From an uncultured Marmoricola sp. (GTDB taxonomy: Bacteria > Actinomycetota > Actinomycetes > Propionibacteriales > Nocardioidaceae): 41,487 nucleotides of DNA. The first letter of the stretch is position 1. Every line of letters starts with the position of its first letter. Of this stretch, positions 1-7,738 are shown in pieces. The translations under genes were made by a program, and so were the position numbers. The stretch covers positions 1-41,487 of the forward strand of contig NZ_CALTZE010000013.1 in assembly GCF_943913695.1 (NCBI RefSeq), read 5' to 3'. Under the pieces are notes generated by a model. That model did no database searches and was not told the origin of the DNA. It saw only the letters and a list, made by a program, of their open reading frames with translations.

Positions 1-51
<51 letters not shown>

Positions 52-349
52 GAAGTGCAAAGTTCGAACTCAAGACATTCGCAACGCCGTGAGCATCCAG
101 CTGGCGGCGTTTTCTGTTTGTCTCGACGGGGGTGCGCTCGGCAGCGTCTTCCCGGCGCCGGTCGAGAGCCGCGTTGACGGCACCGGTGATCGGCTCGTGG
201 TTGACGTCGGTGACGGTGAGTCCGTCGTCGTCCTCTGTCACGAGCAGGTAGCTGAACCAGCCGCGGTTGAGGGCCCTCCGCAATGCTGGGTCTGCGCGGT
301 CGTAGACCTGGCCGGCGTCGCTGAGCTGGTCGAACCTCGCCAAGGCGAT
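52..349 (-). pseudogene. Decayed C-terminal fragment, serine recombinase-like
   Basis: On the minus strand one frame is open from 349 to the window edge but has no plausible start and begins right after an in-frame TGA. It reads LARFDQLSDAGQVYDRAD, then LRRALNRGWFSYLLV, then a charged tail. This resembles the C-terminal helix plus strand of large serine recombinases, where a coiled coil leads to a conserved R-x2-N-x3-F pattern. The frame runs on through the tRNA. No catalytic domain is present in the window. The match is pattern recognition only and could be wrong. If right, it marks an old mobile element abutting tRNA-Ala. Confidence 0.4.
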
Positions 350-780
350 TCAGCACCAGCCGTCAGCCCGGAACACTGCATTTCGATCAGCACCGAACGC
401 CTGAGGCCGCCGCGCGCATATGTCGCCGGGTCCTCCAGCGGCTGCACCGCGACCTTGACCGAGTAGCCACAAGTTCGCATGCCATTTCGCCCGCGGGTTT
501 GGAGAATACGCCGTGACAGACGAGACAGCTTTCGAAACCCCCCTCGTGGAAGTGAATTATGCTGTCCTGATTATGGCGTCTCATCGTAAAGCTCTCGAGG
601 TCGATGAGCGCTGGCCCGAGTAACTGGACCGCACGTATATGAATAGCTCCATCTAGGACGCTGAGCTTATGGAGGCCCTCCTATGGCCCAGCTCGTCGTT
701 ACGTCTCACCACTGGCGCTCAAGACTTCGTTCCGCGAGTGGAACGCAGTAGGCGCCAACTCGGCTGTCGGCTGACCAGCC
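350..780. other. Gene-poor decayed segment
   Basis: No convincing gene. A minus-strand frame beginning at 480 gives a plausible-looking stretch (VKVAVQPLEDPATYARGGLR) that then runs into low-quality sequence. A 36-codon plus-strand frame from the GTG at 513 has a GGAG upstream but no other support. The base composition is less GC-rich than the core part of the window. The segment is best read as eroded mobile DNA between the recombinase fragment and the next intact gene. Confidence 0.4.
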
Positions 781-1719
781 TCATGGCTCCGGTAGCTCAT
801 CGAGTTCGGCAGTGAGCTGCCGCGGCACCGTCCGGTCACATCCCCTGTACGCAGCGACGATCTCCCACGTAGAAAGTAAGCCAGCCATTGCCATCCGGGC
901 GAGACGGTAATGAAACACCGTGTCGGGCCGTCCGAAGCGCTCGGCTCTGCCGTCACTTCCCGGCTGGATGAGGTCCATGATGGTGTGCAGCGTCGGATGG
1001 CTTGCGTTGGACAGCACCGCATAAGCTCCGCGACTATTCCAGTCTTGGTTTCCCTCGACTGAGAGGTAGCGAAGTGCTTCGCCGGGCCCAGGGTGACGCT
1101 CACCACGGAGGTGTAGGTGGCCGTGCTTGTCGCGGGAGATCTCGGAGGGCCAGAACTCTGCGCCGACCCGACGCTTCAGTGCCTTTAATGTGCGACCGCG
1201 CGGAGAGATCATCTGCATCGGGGCATTCAGTTCCTGGGCAGTTTTCAGCTCGCGCTGCGCGTCGTTGATCTGTGACAGTAAGACGCGGGATGCTCTAGTG
1301 CGGACACTTTCGATGTCAGGATGCAACAGCCAAAACACGTATCCGTTGATCTCCAACAGGCTTCGAACCGGCGGACTGACGCCGAACATCAGGCCAACGT
1401 AGGTTTCGTAGATCTGACGGAGGATGTCGAGGTGATCAGCTTGAGCCAAGAGGAAGAGAAGCGCTGCATCGGCAGCGTACCCGGAACAACCTTCGTTCCA
1501 ATCGCCTCTAGGTCCGAAGTGTTTCGACAATGACTCAGCGTTCATTCGGACCGGCGACCCATCCTGAATAACCCAACGCTGCCCGGTACGGCCGTAGAGC
1601 CGTAACCCGTCGACAACCTTCGCCATGTGTCCCGCAAGGGCAGCTAAGACTTGCGCGTCTGCCTCGTCGATGTGCAGGTGGGGTGCCTTCGGCTGTTTGG
1701 TCCCCTCTGGGGTACTCAC
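781..1719 (-). CDS. Uncharacterised 312-aa protein, second gene of a two-gene unit
   Basis: I do not recognise a named family. The protein is soluble, with no signal peptide or membrane segment. Around residues 118-150 it has RSLLEINGYVFWLLHP followed by arginine-rich helix sequence, and around 230-242 it has YAVLSNASHPTL. The combination of an R-x2-LE helix with a later Y-x-x-LS-x3-HP is reminiscent of all-helical DUF5677/HEPN-like proteins; that is a loose resemblance. The start is GTG at 1719. TAGTGT lies six bases upstream, a leaderless-type -10, so it may have its own promoter although it sits 35 bases behind the 644-aa gene on the same strand. Setting and pairing suggest an accessory, possibly defence-related, function. 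Confidence 0.6.
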   Translation of the reverse strand: MSTPEGTKQPKAPHLHIDEADAQVLAALAGHMAKVVDGLRLYGRTGQRWVIQDGSPVRMNAESLSKHFGPRGDWNEGCSGYAADAALLFLLAQADHLDILRQIYETYVGLMFGVSPPVRSLLEINGYVFWLLHPDIESVRTRASRVLLSQINDAQRELKTAQELNAPMQMISPRGRTLKALKRRVGAEFWPSEISRDKHGHLHLRGERHPGPGEALRYLSVEGNQDWNSRGAYAVLSNASHPTLHTIMDLIQPGSDGRAERFGRPDTVFHYRLARMAMAGLLSTWEIVAAYRGCDRTVPRQLTAELDELPEP

Positions 1720-1754
1720 GGCGGCACACTACGACCGATCGCCGACAGCGCCGC

Positions 1755-3689
1755 TTACTCGTCCGATTCGGCGCTCGCCAGCTCGAAGTCGTCATTCAGC
1801 TTGATCACGAGGGCAACGAGCAGTCGCAGCGCCGTGACGTACGTGTCGATGTGCACCCTGTCGTCGTCGCTCTCCATCTGCGCACCGTGCAAGTAGCGGT
1901 TACGTAGGGCGGGACCGTTAGTGAACTGCGCATGGTTCAAGAAGTAATTGAAGTAGGCGCTCTCGGCCTTGGTGAGTAGCGTCGAGGTGCACTGCAACCA
2001 CCCTCGCTCGACCATGGCATCTACGGCGCGTCGTCCTGCGGCGGTGAGATGTCCAACGCTGATGGCCTCGAGTTTGAACAGCTCGAAAAGAGCGTTGAAC
2101 TGTGCTCCGCTCGCGAACTTGAGCGCGCCGTCGTCGGTCAGGAGTAGCTCGTCCGCGATGAGTGCGTCGAGGGCTGGCCGCTGATACTCGTGGAAGTCTT
2201 GATAAGACACGTCGTTATGCAAGATCAGATCAGCCAGGTTCTCGCCTCGCAACTCATCGCTGATGTAGGTCATGGACGACTGATCGGAGAACAGAACGTG
2301 AAGAATCCGAGCGATATCGGGTTGCTCTGGCGCTTGGTACGCGTATTTTTCTGGTACGAGGCTGGGCAGTTTTACGTAGTCCAGTGATTCTGAACTCATC
2401 GCGAGGAGGTCGAAGTCGAGTTCTCCGTTCTCTGCGAACAGCCGGAACTGGCGCAGAACCCGCTCCAGTTCGGCGAACAGATGTCGGCATTTCTCCAGGT
2501 AGCTTGCCGTCAGGCTCGAAGGCGTGAAGCGCAGACATTCCGCATTGAACTCTTCGCGGAGGTAGTCAGCGAAGAACCACTCGATCACCTGTTCCAGCTC
2601 GATTCCTTCCGCGCGGAGGAACCGGTGATATATGGCGGTCTGAAGCAGCGTCGCTATGTTCGTGTGATCGAATGCTTCCCCCGTTAGGTAGTCCTCCCGG
2701 CCTGAGGTCTTGAGGAAACGATCGACGATACCAAGATCGGCGTAGTAGGACGGCAGCGAGAGCAAGGCGTCGCCGTGTGCGAACCCAAAAAGGTGTTGAA
2801 AGTTGTTTAGGATTGACGGGTAGTCAAGTGTGCTCTGCAAGTATGCGCGGCTGTAGCTGTACTTTACAAACAAGCCGTCTATCGACTGAAGAACCGGCTC
2901 TTCTTGGTCGTCGGACACCGAGACTTCGCAACCAGTCCGGATTCCGTCATTCGTCTCGAAGTGTCGGTCCCAAAAGGTGTCGTAGGCACGTTGCGCCTGG
3001 AGCTTCAGCGCGTCGTCGACACCAGTCTCGGCGCTCGTTCGAGCCCTCGCGATTAGTTGTAGGAAGTTCGCGTTTGCGTCCGGTTTCGCAACATACGCTG
3101 CGAGCAAGCCACGAATGTCAGGCGCCCGCAGGCTTGATGGCAAGTGGATTTCTTGCCGGTTATCGTCGATAAAGAACTTCGCCACGAGAAGTTCAGCATT
3201 TTGTGGACTGCCGAGAACCAGGGTGCGAACTTCCTCGTCGTAGGCTTTCACTAGTGCCTTCGACGAGAGTAGGTCGCCGCATGAAAGCCCAGCCTCGACC
3301 AGCGCTCTGATTGCGACCTCAGGCGAGCAACGTTCGTAGGCCCTGGCTTGCGCCAGCAGGCGCAGCAGGTCGGTCCGGTATCGGAAGTCGATGTCGTGCA
3401 CAGCGGCACCGATGGTGTCATCCGTAATCTGCTGGAAGTGGGTGCCGACGATCCGTCGAATTTCACGCCTGGTGCTGTGCCAGTCGGCCGATGCTTCGTC
3501 GTCTCTCGGCGGCAGAACATCGTGCTCGATGAACAACGCCGCTTGATCGAGCTCGGCAACATCGTTGATCGACCACTCGGCCTGTGCGGGGTCAAGCTTG
3601 GCAAGCAGATCAAGCACACGCTCAACACCGAAATACGTTCCGTGGTCGTTCAGGCCATAGAATCGGACCCTCTCAATGCTGTCGGGCAT
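1755..3689 (-). CDS. Uncharacterised 644-aa protein with C-terminal HEPN-type motif
   Basis: A large soluble protein, rich in helix-forming sequence, with no recognisable nucleotide-binding or nuclease domain over the first 590 residues. Near the C-terminus it has LRNRYLHG (about 595-602), i.e. R-N-x3-H, the signature of HEPN ribonuclease domains, followed by a charged segment and a long hydrophobic helix (TALRLLVALVIKL), as in HEPN/DUF4209-like ends. HEPN proteins are common RNase effectors of abortive infection and toxin systems. Assigning one here rests on this motif alone. The ATG at 3689 is chosen because TAGAAT lies seven bases upstream, as in other genes here; an upstream in-frame start at 3740 would add 17 residues. 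The 312-aa gene follows 35 bases downstream. Confidence 0.6.
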   Translation of the reverse strand: MPDSIERVRFYGLNDHGTYFGVERVLDLLAKLDPAQAEWSINDVAELDQAALFIEHDVLPPRDDEASADWHSTRREIRRIVGTHFQQITDDTIGAAVHDIDFRYRTDLLRLLAQARAYERCSPEVAIRALVEAGLSCGDLLSSKALVKAYDEEVRTLVLGSPQNAELLVAKFFIDDNRQEIHLPSSLRAPDIRGLLAAYVAKPDANANFLQLIARARTSAETGVDDALKLQAQRAYDTFWDRHFETNDGIRTGCEVSVSDDQEEPVLQSIDGLFVKYSYSRAYLQSTLDYPSILNNFQHLFGFAHGDALLSLPSYYADLGIVDRFLKTSGREDYLTGEAFDHTNIATLLQTAIYHRFLRAEGIELEQVIEWFFADYLREEFNAECLRFTPSSLTASYLEKCRHLFAELERVLRQFRLFAENGELDFDLLAMSSESLDYVKLPSLVPEKYAYQAPEQPDIARILHVLFSDQSSMTYISDELRGENLADLILHNDVSYQDFHEYQRPALDALIADELLLTDDGALKFASGAQFNALFELFKLEAISVGHLTAAGRRAVDAMVERGWLQCTSTLLTKAESAYFNYFLNHAQFTNGPALRNRYLHGAQMESDDDRVHIDTYVTALRLLVALVIKLNDDFELASAESDE

Positions 3690-3702
3690 GACACCCATTC
3701 TA
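3690..3702 (-). promoter_or_regulatory. Leaderless-type -10 for the 644-aa gene
   Basis: On the minus strand TAGAAT (3697-3702) ends seven bases before the ATG at 3689, a good -10 match at the spacing used by other genes in the window. No convincing -35 element is seen at 16-18 bases upstream. Confidence 0.45.
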
Positions 3703-3740
3703 CCCGGGAATGTCGGCGGCTCGGCTGTCGATACTGTCAA

Positions 3741-4114
3741 CCAGAAGCGAAGGCGGGGTCATGTCGAAGCGAAAATGTCTCTACTGACGCTTCAAGAAGC
3801 GTAATGAAGGCACCAGCGGTGTGACAGCCCGACCGCACATCAGGACATTGCCTGGATTGCGGATGGCCTCTCGTGCTGCGTGCACCGAGCCGTCTCAGGA
3901 CCAAGACTTGCTTGTCGACGGGTCGGCGCCGCTGCGGCGACCTCTGGCGTCGCTCTCGGGTTGGAGAGCTTGAGCCGCGCTGACCGTCTTGCCGTAAACG
4001 CGGTGACTTGCGAGGATATTCGAGTCAGCAGAAGCGGCAGAACGGCTTGACGACCCTTCGGCCCCAGAGGATTCTCGCCGTGTGACCGATGACCGTGTTC
4101 CAGGCGTCAGCGAG
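3741..4114. other. Intergenic segment without a clear gene
   Basis: A plus-strand frame starting at 3761 (MSKRKCLY) is stopped after eight codons by TGA and continues as RFKKRNEGTSG, which could be a broken small basic protein. Nothing else is convincing. Minus-strand open frames here are serine/arginine-rich and look like shadows. Confidence 0.3.
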
Positions 4115-4258
4115 ATGACGACGAGCACGTGGGTGTGCGGCCGCTGCGAGGTGCCGATGCAGGCGCACGTGAAACCGTCGCGCTGTTCGAACGATCACGC
4201 GGGGGCGATGGAGCCGTACACGCCACCGCCAGGCGAAGGTTCGACGCCAGGAGCCTGA
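4115..4258 (+). CDS. Small zinc-ribbon-like protein, 47 aa
   Basis: A short frame starting MTTSTWVCGRCEVPM. Cysteines 8 and 11 form a CxxC knuckle, and Cys24 plus His28 (RCSNDH) could complete a zinc site; the tail is proline- and glycine-rich. An in-frame GTG at 4082 could extend it by 11 residues, and the frame is open back to 4007, so this might instead be the tail of a degraded longer gene. It converges on the membrane protein gene with a 34-base gap. No family was recognised. The cysteine arrangement is the reason for calling it. Confidence 0.42.
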   Translation: MTTSTWVCGRCEVPMQAHVKPSRCSNDHAGAMEPYTPPPGEGSTPGA

Positions 4259-4292
4259 GCCCTCGGCAGCGAACTAGCAGGCTGTCGCATGG

Positions 4293-5291
4293 TCATGTCT
4301 CGGTTGCGTCCATGACCCGCAAGATCGTGCAGTAGCCGCGTGCACTGGCTATCGCAGCGCGGTAAGCAACCACGACGAATAGCGCGTATACCGCTGCGAC
4401 TAAGACGACTTGGAGCCAGCCGACGCCACCGGTCACAAGTAAGGCGGCCGACAACGCCACCAGGATGGCGCTGACGAGGCTCAGGGTCGCGTACATGTCC
4501 AGTCGTGCCCGGAACTGGTCGTGTTGAACTTGGACGCGCGCAGGAATCATCGCCCGACGCCGCAGGGCAAACTGCGACACGTCGCCGCGGGCGTGCTTTA
4601 GATCGTCCTCGGTGGCACGCAGCACATTGCCCAACCGCGTCGGCAGCAGTCGATGCGGAGCCGGGAACTCCTTGAGGCGCTCTTCCATCTCCGCAAGGCG
4701 AGCCAACTGCCACGGGTCGCACTCGGTCTCCCACTTGAGCTTGGCCAACCGTCTTGTGTGCTCGTCGCTGAGGTCTGGTTGCCCGAGCCCATGCGCCGCC
4801 GCACGCAACGCCATCACGATCTCGGGGGCTTCGCCGCTCCACCGATCCGCGCTGTCGTCGAAGGCACGACGGCGGACGCGACGGATGCGCTGTTCCAGCC
4901 TGGTGAGCTGTCCGGCATGCCAGCGGATCAACCAGGTTCGACACCAGCGTCCGGGGCCGCGCGCCGCCCCATATCCCTCTAGGAACTGGATCGCGGCAAA
5001 AGACGATGCCTGGATGATCAGCACCGACAACAGCAGCATCGGTGCCGCCCAGACAAGCACGGTCACCCAGTTCTTCGACACTTCGCTGATCACCGCTGCC
5101 AGGTCCACGTCTTCACGAGCATGAAACTTCGCCAGGACCGTCACGGAGACCGCGAACAGCGTTCCGGGTAGCCACGAGCTCAGGCTCAACTGGTCGAGCA
5201 CCTTCGCAACGAACGCGGAAACACCCGCCAGGTCCGGCACAGATGTCTCTGGCGCGGTGCCGGTTGTAGTGCCGGCTGCGTCGGAGGACAT
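4293..5291 (-). CDS. Uncharacterised membrane protein, 332 aa, about four TM segments
   Basis: Hydrophobic segments lie at about 38-56, 74-103 (long, may be one or two helices), 262-284 and 288-310. They flank a charged, arginine- and glutamate-rich soluble region of about 150 residues (RLEQRIRRVRRRAFDD and later helical sequence). This two-hairpin plus large cytoplasmic loop layout is seen in several unrelated accessory membrane proteins; no family was recognised. ATG 5291 starts the part with sensible composition; the frame is open upstream but arginine-rich and unlikely to be translated. It is a lone minus-strand gene inside the accessory segment, next to IS remnants. Confidence 0.6.
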   Translation of the reverse strand: MSSDAAGTTTGTAPETSVPDLAGVSAFVAKVLDQLSLSSWLPGTLFAVSVTVLAKFHAREDVDLAAVISEVSKNWVTVLVWAAPMLLLSVLIIQASSFAAIQFLEGYGAARGPGRWCRTWLIRWHAGQLTRLEQRIRRVRRRAFDDSADRWSGEAPEIVMALRAAAHGLGQPDLSDEHTRRLAKLKWETECDPWQLARLAEMEERLKEFPAPHRLLPTRLGNVLRATEDDLKHARGDVSQFALRRRAMIPARVQVQHDQFRARLDMYATLSLVSAILVALSAALLVTGGVGWLQVVLVAAVYALFVVVAYRAAIASARGYCTILRVMDATET

Positions 5292-5874
5292 GGCGTCAGC
5301 GTGCCTACCAGCGCTACGGCGCGCCTGTAGGCGCGCCGCGCTTCGAGCTCGGGACCAACCGAGAGGCCCCAGCTGCGTAGCCCGACATGTGTGATTCCGG
5401 TGCAGAACTCGGGTGAGTCCGCCCATTGCGGCGACCCTGGACGGGTTCAGGTCGCTTTGATCGACTCGCCGAACTGGATGTTCGCGCCCTGGCCGGCCTC
5501 ACCGCAACCAGGAGACCAGACCGGATCATGGCCCACGTCCTCGGCCCATAATGTCAACAACGCTTCGCATGGTGTGGCATGTCGGCGACGCCTGAAACTG
5601 ACCCGCTATCGCCGGGTCGAAAACTGACCCCTCCGACTCACCTGCAGTGAGGCTGGGCCGCGACTGCGCGCGCTACGTCGAGCCTTGCTATATATGCATC
5701 CGCGGTCGCCTCCCCCACCACCGAAATTGGACTACGACCGTGTCATACTCGGGCGGGTGCGAGGGTGGCATGTTTGATCGCCGAAGTCGCTCCAGACCTC
5801 AACACCCACGGAGCGAGGCGTTGGTCGGCGTACGTGCCAGTCGCGCGGCAACAGCTTGTGACGAGGAGAATCCT
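5292..5874. other. Non-coding or eroded segment with IS-like remnant
   Basis: No intact gene. It holds the repeated AAACTGACCC motifs described separately and several disconnected frames. Another short frame around 5,560-5,640 (MSATPETDPLSPGRKLTP) overlaps those motifs and looks like translated IS-end sequence rather than a gene. Confidence 0.4.
5588..5634. mobile_element. Possible IS21-family terminus remnant
   Basis: AAACTGACCC occurs twice in direct orientation, at 5595-5604 and 5621-5630, 26 bases apart, in the context CCTGAAACTGACCC and GGTCGAAAACTGACCC. IS21-family ends carry multiple short repeats, and actinobacterial members often show GGGTCAGTTT-type ends. No istA or istB gene is present and the opposite end was not found, so this would be a solitary relic. 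Confidence 0.38.
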
Positions 5875-6105
5875 ATGGAGCCAACGGACGATCCCGAGGA
5901 CGAGCTTGCGGCATATGCCGCACACCTCCGCCGGGGCGCAATGGTGAGCGTTTGCCTTTTGTTCGGGATTGCCACTGCGTTCTTTGTGATCGGTATCGCG
6001 GCGGGAGGAAAACTCCTTGTGTTGATATTCTTCGGTTTGGTATTCGCCGGGCTCGCTTCTTACGGCGTCTACTTGATCGTGAAGGATCCCCCCTTGCTGC
6101 GTTAG
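5875..6105 (+). CDS. Small membrane protein, 76 aa
   Basis: It begins MEPTDDPEDELAAYAAHLRR, an acidic then basic cytoplasmic-looking head. Two closely spaced hydrophobic helices follow (VSVCLLFGIATAFFVIGIA and KLLVLIFFGLVFAGLASYGV), then a short tail. The ATG at 5875 is preceded by GAGGAGAA, a good ribosome binding site, which decides against the longer upstream frame. Codon use is less GC-biased than in core genes. It lies upstream of the toxin-antitoxin pair. Function unknown. Confidence 0.62.
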   Translation: MEPTDDPEDELAAYAAHLRRGAMVSVCLLFGIATAFFVIGIAAGGKLLVLIFFGLVFAGLASYGVYLIVKDPPLLR

Positions 6106-6297
6106 ATGTACCTGGTCTCGCGGGGCGGGGCGTTGATCACAGGCGGCGGAGTTGAGGCAGCAGAACGGGGGGCACCAGGGGGCAAGGAGGAGAAGCGACC
6201 AAGCGTCTCGTCCGTTCGGGGTGTGGTCCTGGTCAGAGCCCGCCGGTGTCCACTATGGATCTGGCGACGTACGTCGTGGCAGCATCGATCGCTCTTG

Positions 6298-6325
6298 TGC
6301 GATGATCGCAAGAATGCGATGATCG
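6298..6325 (+). promoter_or_regulatory. Repeated operator upstream of the toxin-antitoxin genes
   Basis: TGCGATGATCG occurs twice, at 6298-6308 and 6315-6325, 17 bases apart start to start. Each contains the odd palindrome CGAT-G-ATCG. The second copy ends four bases before the toxin GTG. Paired palindromes at this position are what an XRE-type antitoxin normally binds to repress its own operon. Confidence 0.6.
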
Positions 6326-6329
6326 TGAA

Positions 6330-6653
6330 GTGGCCGACGTCGAGCTTCACGACGAGGTCGTCGACTGGCTCGCCACCCTGCCCGATCCCCAGTGGGAACG
6401 GGTTGTGGTCATCGTGGACCGGCTGGCCGACCTCGGTCACCACGCCCGGATGCCGCTGTCCCGCAGCCTGGGCGATGGGCTGTTCGAACTGCGGTTCACC
6501 CTCGGCCCGACCGCACGACGCATCACCTATCGGTTCACCAAGGATGCCCGGATCATCCTGCTGACCACCTTCCGCAAACAACGCAACAACGAACGCCACG
6601 AGATCGACCGAGCTCGCATCGCAGCCGCGCAGTGCGCCCTGCGCTACCCGTGA
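6330..6653 (+). CDS. RelE/HigB-type toxin (phage Gp49-like)
   Basis: A 107-residue protein with the pattern of the HigB/Gp49-like mRNA interferase branch: N-terminal VVDWLATLPDPQWERV, a middle R-x-L-x-DGLFELRF strand, then RITYRF and the late strand ARIILLTTFRKQ followed by basic residues. These toxins cut mRNA on the ribosome. The usual gene order for this family, toxin first and XRE antitoxin second, is kept here with a 20-base gap. GTG 6330 is chosen because it directly follows the operator and gives the family length. Stabilising a genomic island is a common role for such pairs. Confidence 0.85.
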   Translation: MADVELHDEVVDWLATLPDPQWERVVVIVDRLADLGHHARMPLSRSLGDGLFELRFTLGPTARRITYRFTKDARIILLTTFRKQRNNERHEIDRARIAAAQCALRYP

Positions 6654-6673
6654 TTCGGATGAAGGAGGAGACG

Positions 6674-6994
6674 ATGGCCAACTACTCGCGCTGGACCGAC
6701 GCCAAACACAAGCGCCCTGAACCGACGGCCGAGACCCGCGCGGGCGTCGAACAGGACCTCGCTCTGGGCCAGCTCATCTACGACCTGCGCACCGGCGCCG
6801 GCCTCAGCCAGCGCGAGCTCGCCGAACGCATGGGCACCACCCAGTCCGTCATCTCTCGCCTCGAAGAAGGCGGCGGCGCCCGCAACCGCATCGACACACT
6901 CGCCCGCGTCGCCACCGCTCTCGACCGTCACTTGGTCGTGTCGTTCCCCGAGAAGGTCCCCAGCAAGCTGAAGGACGCCGTCCAAGTCGCGTGA
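6674..6994 (+). CDS. XRE-family antitoxin (HigA-like)
   Basis: A 106-residue DNA-binding protein. About 30 N-terminal residues precede a Cro/C1-type helix-turn-helix (LIYDLRTGAGLSQRELAERM, then TTQSVISRLEEGG, then LARVATALDR). It is expected to bind and neutralise the upstream RelE-like toxin and to repress the operon through the CGATGATCG repeats. The ATG at 6674 has GAAGGAGGAG just upstream; an in-frame ATG at 6659 lies within that site region and is less likely. The C-terminus (FPEKVPSKLKDAVQVA) ends soon after the HTH, as in HigA-type antitoxins. Confidence 0.87.
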   Translation: MANYSRWTDAKHKRPEPTAETRAGVEQDLALGQLIYDLRTGAGLSQRELAERMGTTQSVISRLEEGGGARNRIDTLARVATALDRHLVVSFPEKVPSKLKDAVQVA

Positions 6995-7149
6995 CCGGCA
7001 CTGACTCAGTTCTCCCAAGTCGACCCGAGCCCGGCTGTAGACCGTGACGGTGGCGACCTTGTGCACCGTCCGGTGGTCTGCTCGGAGGTGGATCATTGGT
7101 TTGACCTGGGTCACGTCCGAGCGAGACCCGAGAAGAAAGTGGAGTCAAT

Positions 7150-7473
7150 GTGAGGAAGCTGCAGATTTCTCGCGGTACAGCGACGCTTGTAGCCACCCTG
7201 CAAGCGATCTTCTCAGGGACCTATCTAGTATTGTGTAATGTTGTACTCAACGGACTCTTAATACCGCTATTCTATGACGCTTTTCCGTTTCTCCTGCTTA
7301 TGGCATTTGTGCTAGGTGCGCCGTTTCTGCAGGCTATCGGTGCGGCGCGCTCCCAAATAGGCATGTCGCATATCCTCTGCCAGGTGGCGTGCGGCTTCGT
7401 CTTTCTATTCTCTGTGCTCTTGAGCAATCTCGAATCCCTGTTGAGGCTAATTTACGGACCGTCCGCCTATTGA
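7150..7473 (+). CDS. Small hydrophobic membrane protein, 107 aa
   Basis: About three membrane helices: an N-terminal one (TLVATLQAIFSGTYLVLC), a second (FPFLLLMAFVLGAPFLQAIG) and a third (VACGFVFLFSVLLSNL). The GTG at 7150 is preceded by GTGGAG at a workable spacing. The gene is conspicuously AT-rich for this window, with codons such as TTA, ATA and CTA that core genes here avoid, which points to recent transfer. No family recognised. Confidence 0.55.
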   Translation: MRKLQISRGTATLVATLQAIFSGTYLVLCNVVLNGLLIPLFYDAFPFLLLMAFVLGAPFLQAIGAARSQIGMSHILCQVACGFVFLFSVLLSNLESLLRLIYGPSAY

Positions 7474-7738
7474 TATCGACGTGGACTCCAGTTGTGTCGT
7501 CCCAGGTCTGCGTCGACCAGTGCTCTAGAAATGAATCGCTGGGCTACTAGGCCCTTTCGCGGGCCGTATCTCAGCCCCGGTGGTGGCGGGTGTCGACTTC
7601 ATTGTCATTGCTGTGCCGCTGCGCCGGGCACCGAGATTGGCGCTGAGCGGACGAACTCGGGCACTGTCTGTTGGAACCACCCCACAGTTCAGAGCCCGCC
7701 GTCTCGCCGATCTGCGGGTTCCTCCCGGCGCTGCCGCG
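7474..7738. other. Probable right boundary zone of the accessory segment
   Basis: No gene is visible. Base composition shifts from mixed to strongly GC-rich across this stretch, and the next gene has core-type codon use. A small GGCCC/GGGCC hairpin lies at 7552-7567. I looked for a second copy of the tRNA-Ala 3' end that would mark an attachment site and found none. Confidence 0.4.

Noticed and set aside
89..466. Plus-strand 125-codon open frame
   Set aside because: It lies opposite the recombinase-like frame, has no ribosome binding site and has a composition typical of an antisense shadow.
513..623. 36-codon plus-strand frame (VTDETAFETPLVEV)
   Set aside because: A GGAG is upstream, but codon use is not convincing and there is no motif or neighbour to support it.
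3761..3900. Possible broken basic protein starting MSKRKCLY
   Set aside because: Stopped after eight codons; the continuation could be chance.
7474..7738. Right-hand attachment site copying the tRNA-Ala 3' end
   Set aside because: No stretch resembling GGGGTTCGAATCCCCTCAGC was found here or elsewhere in the window.
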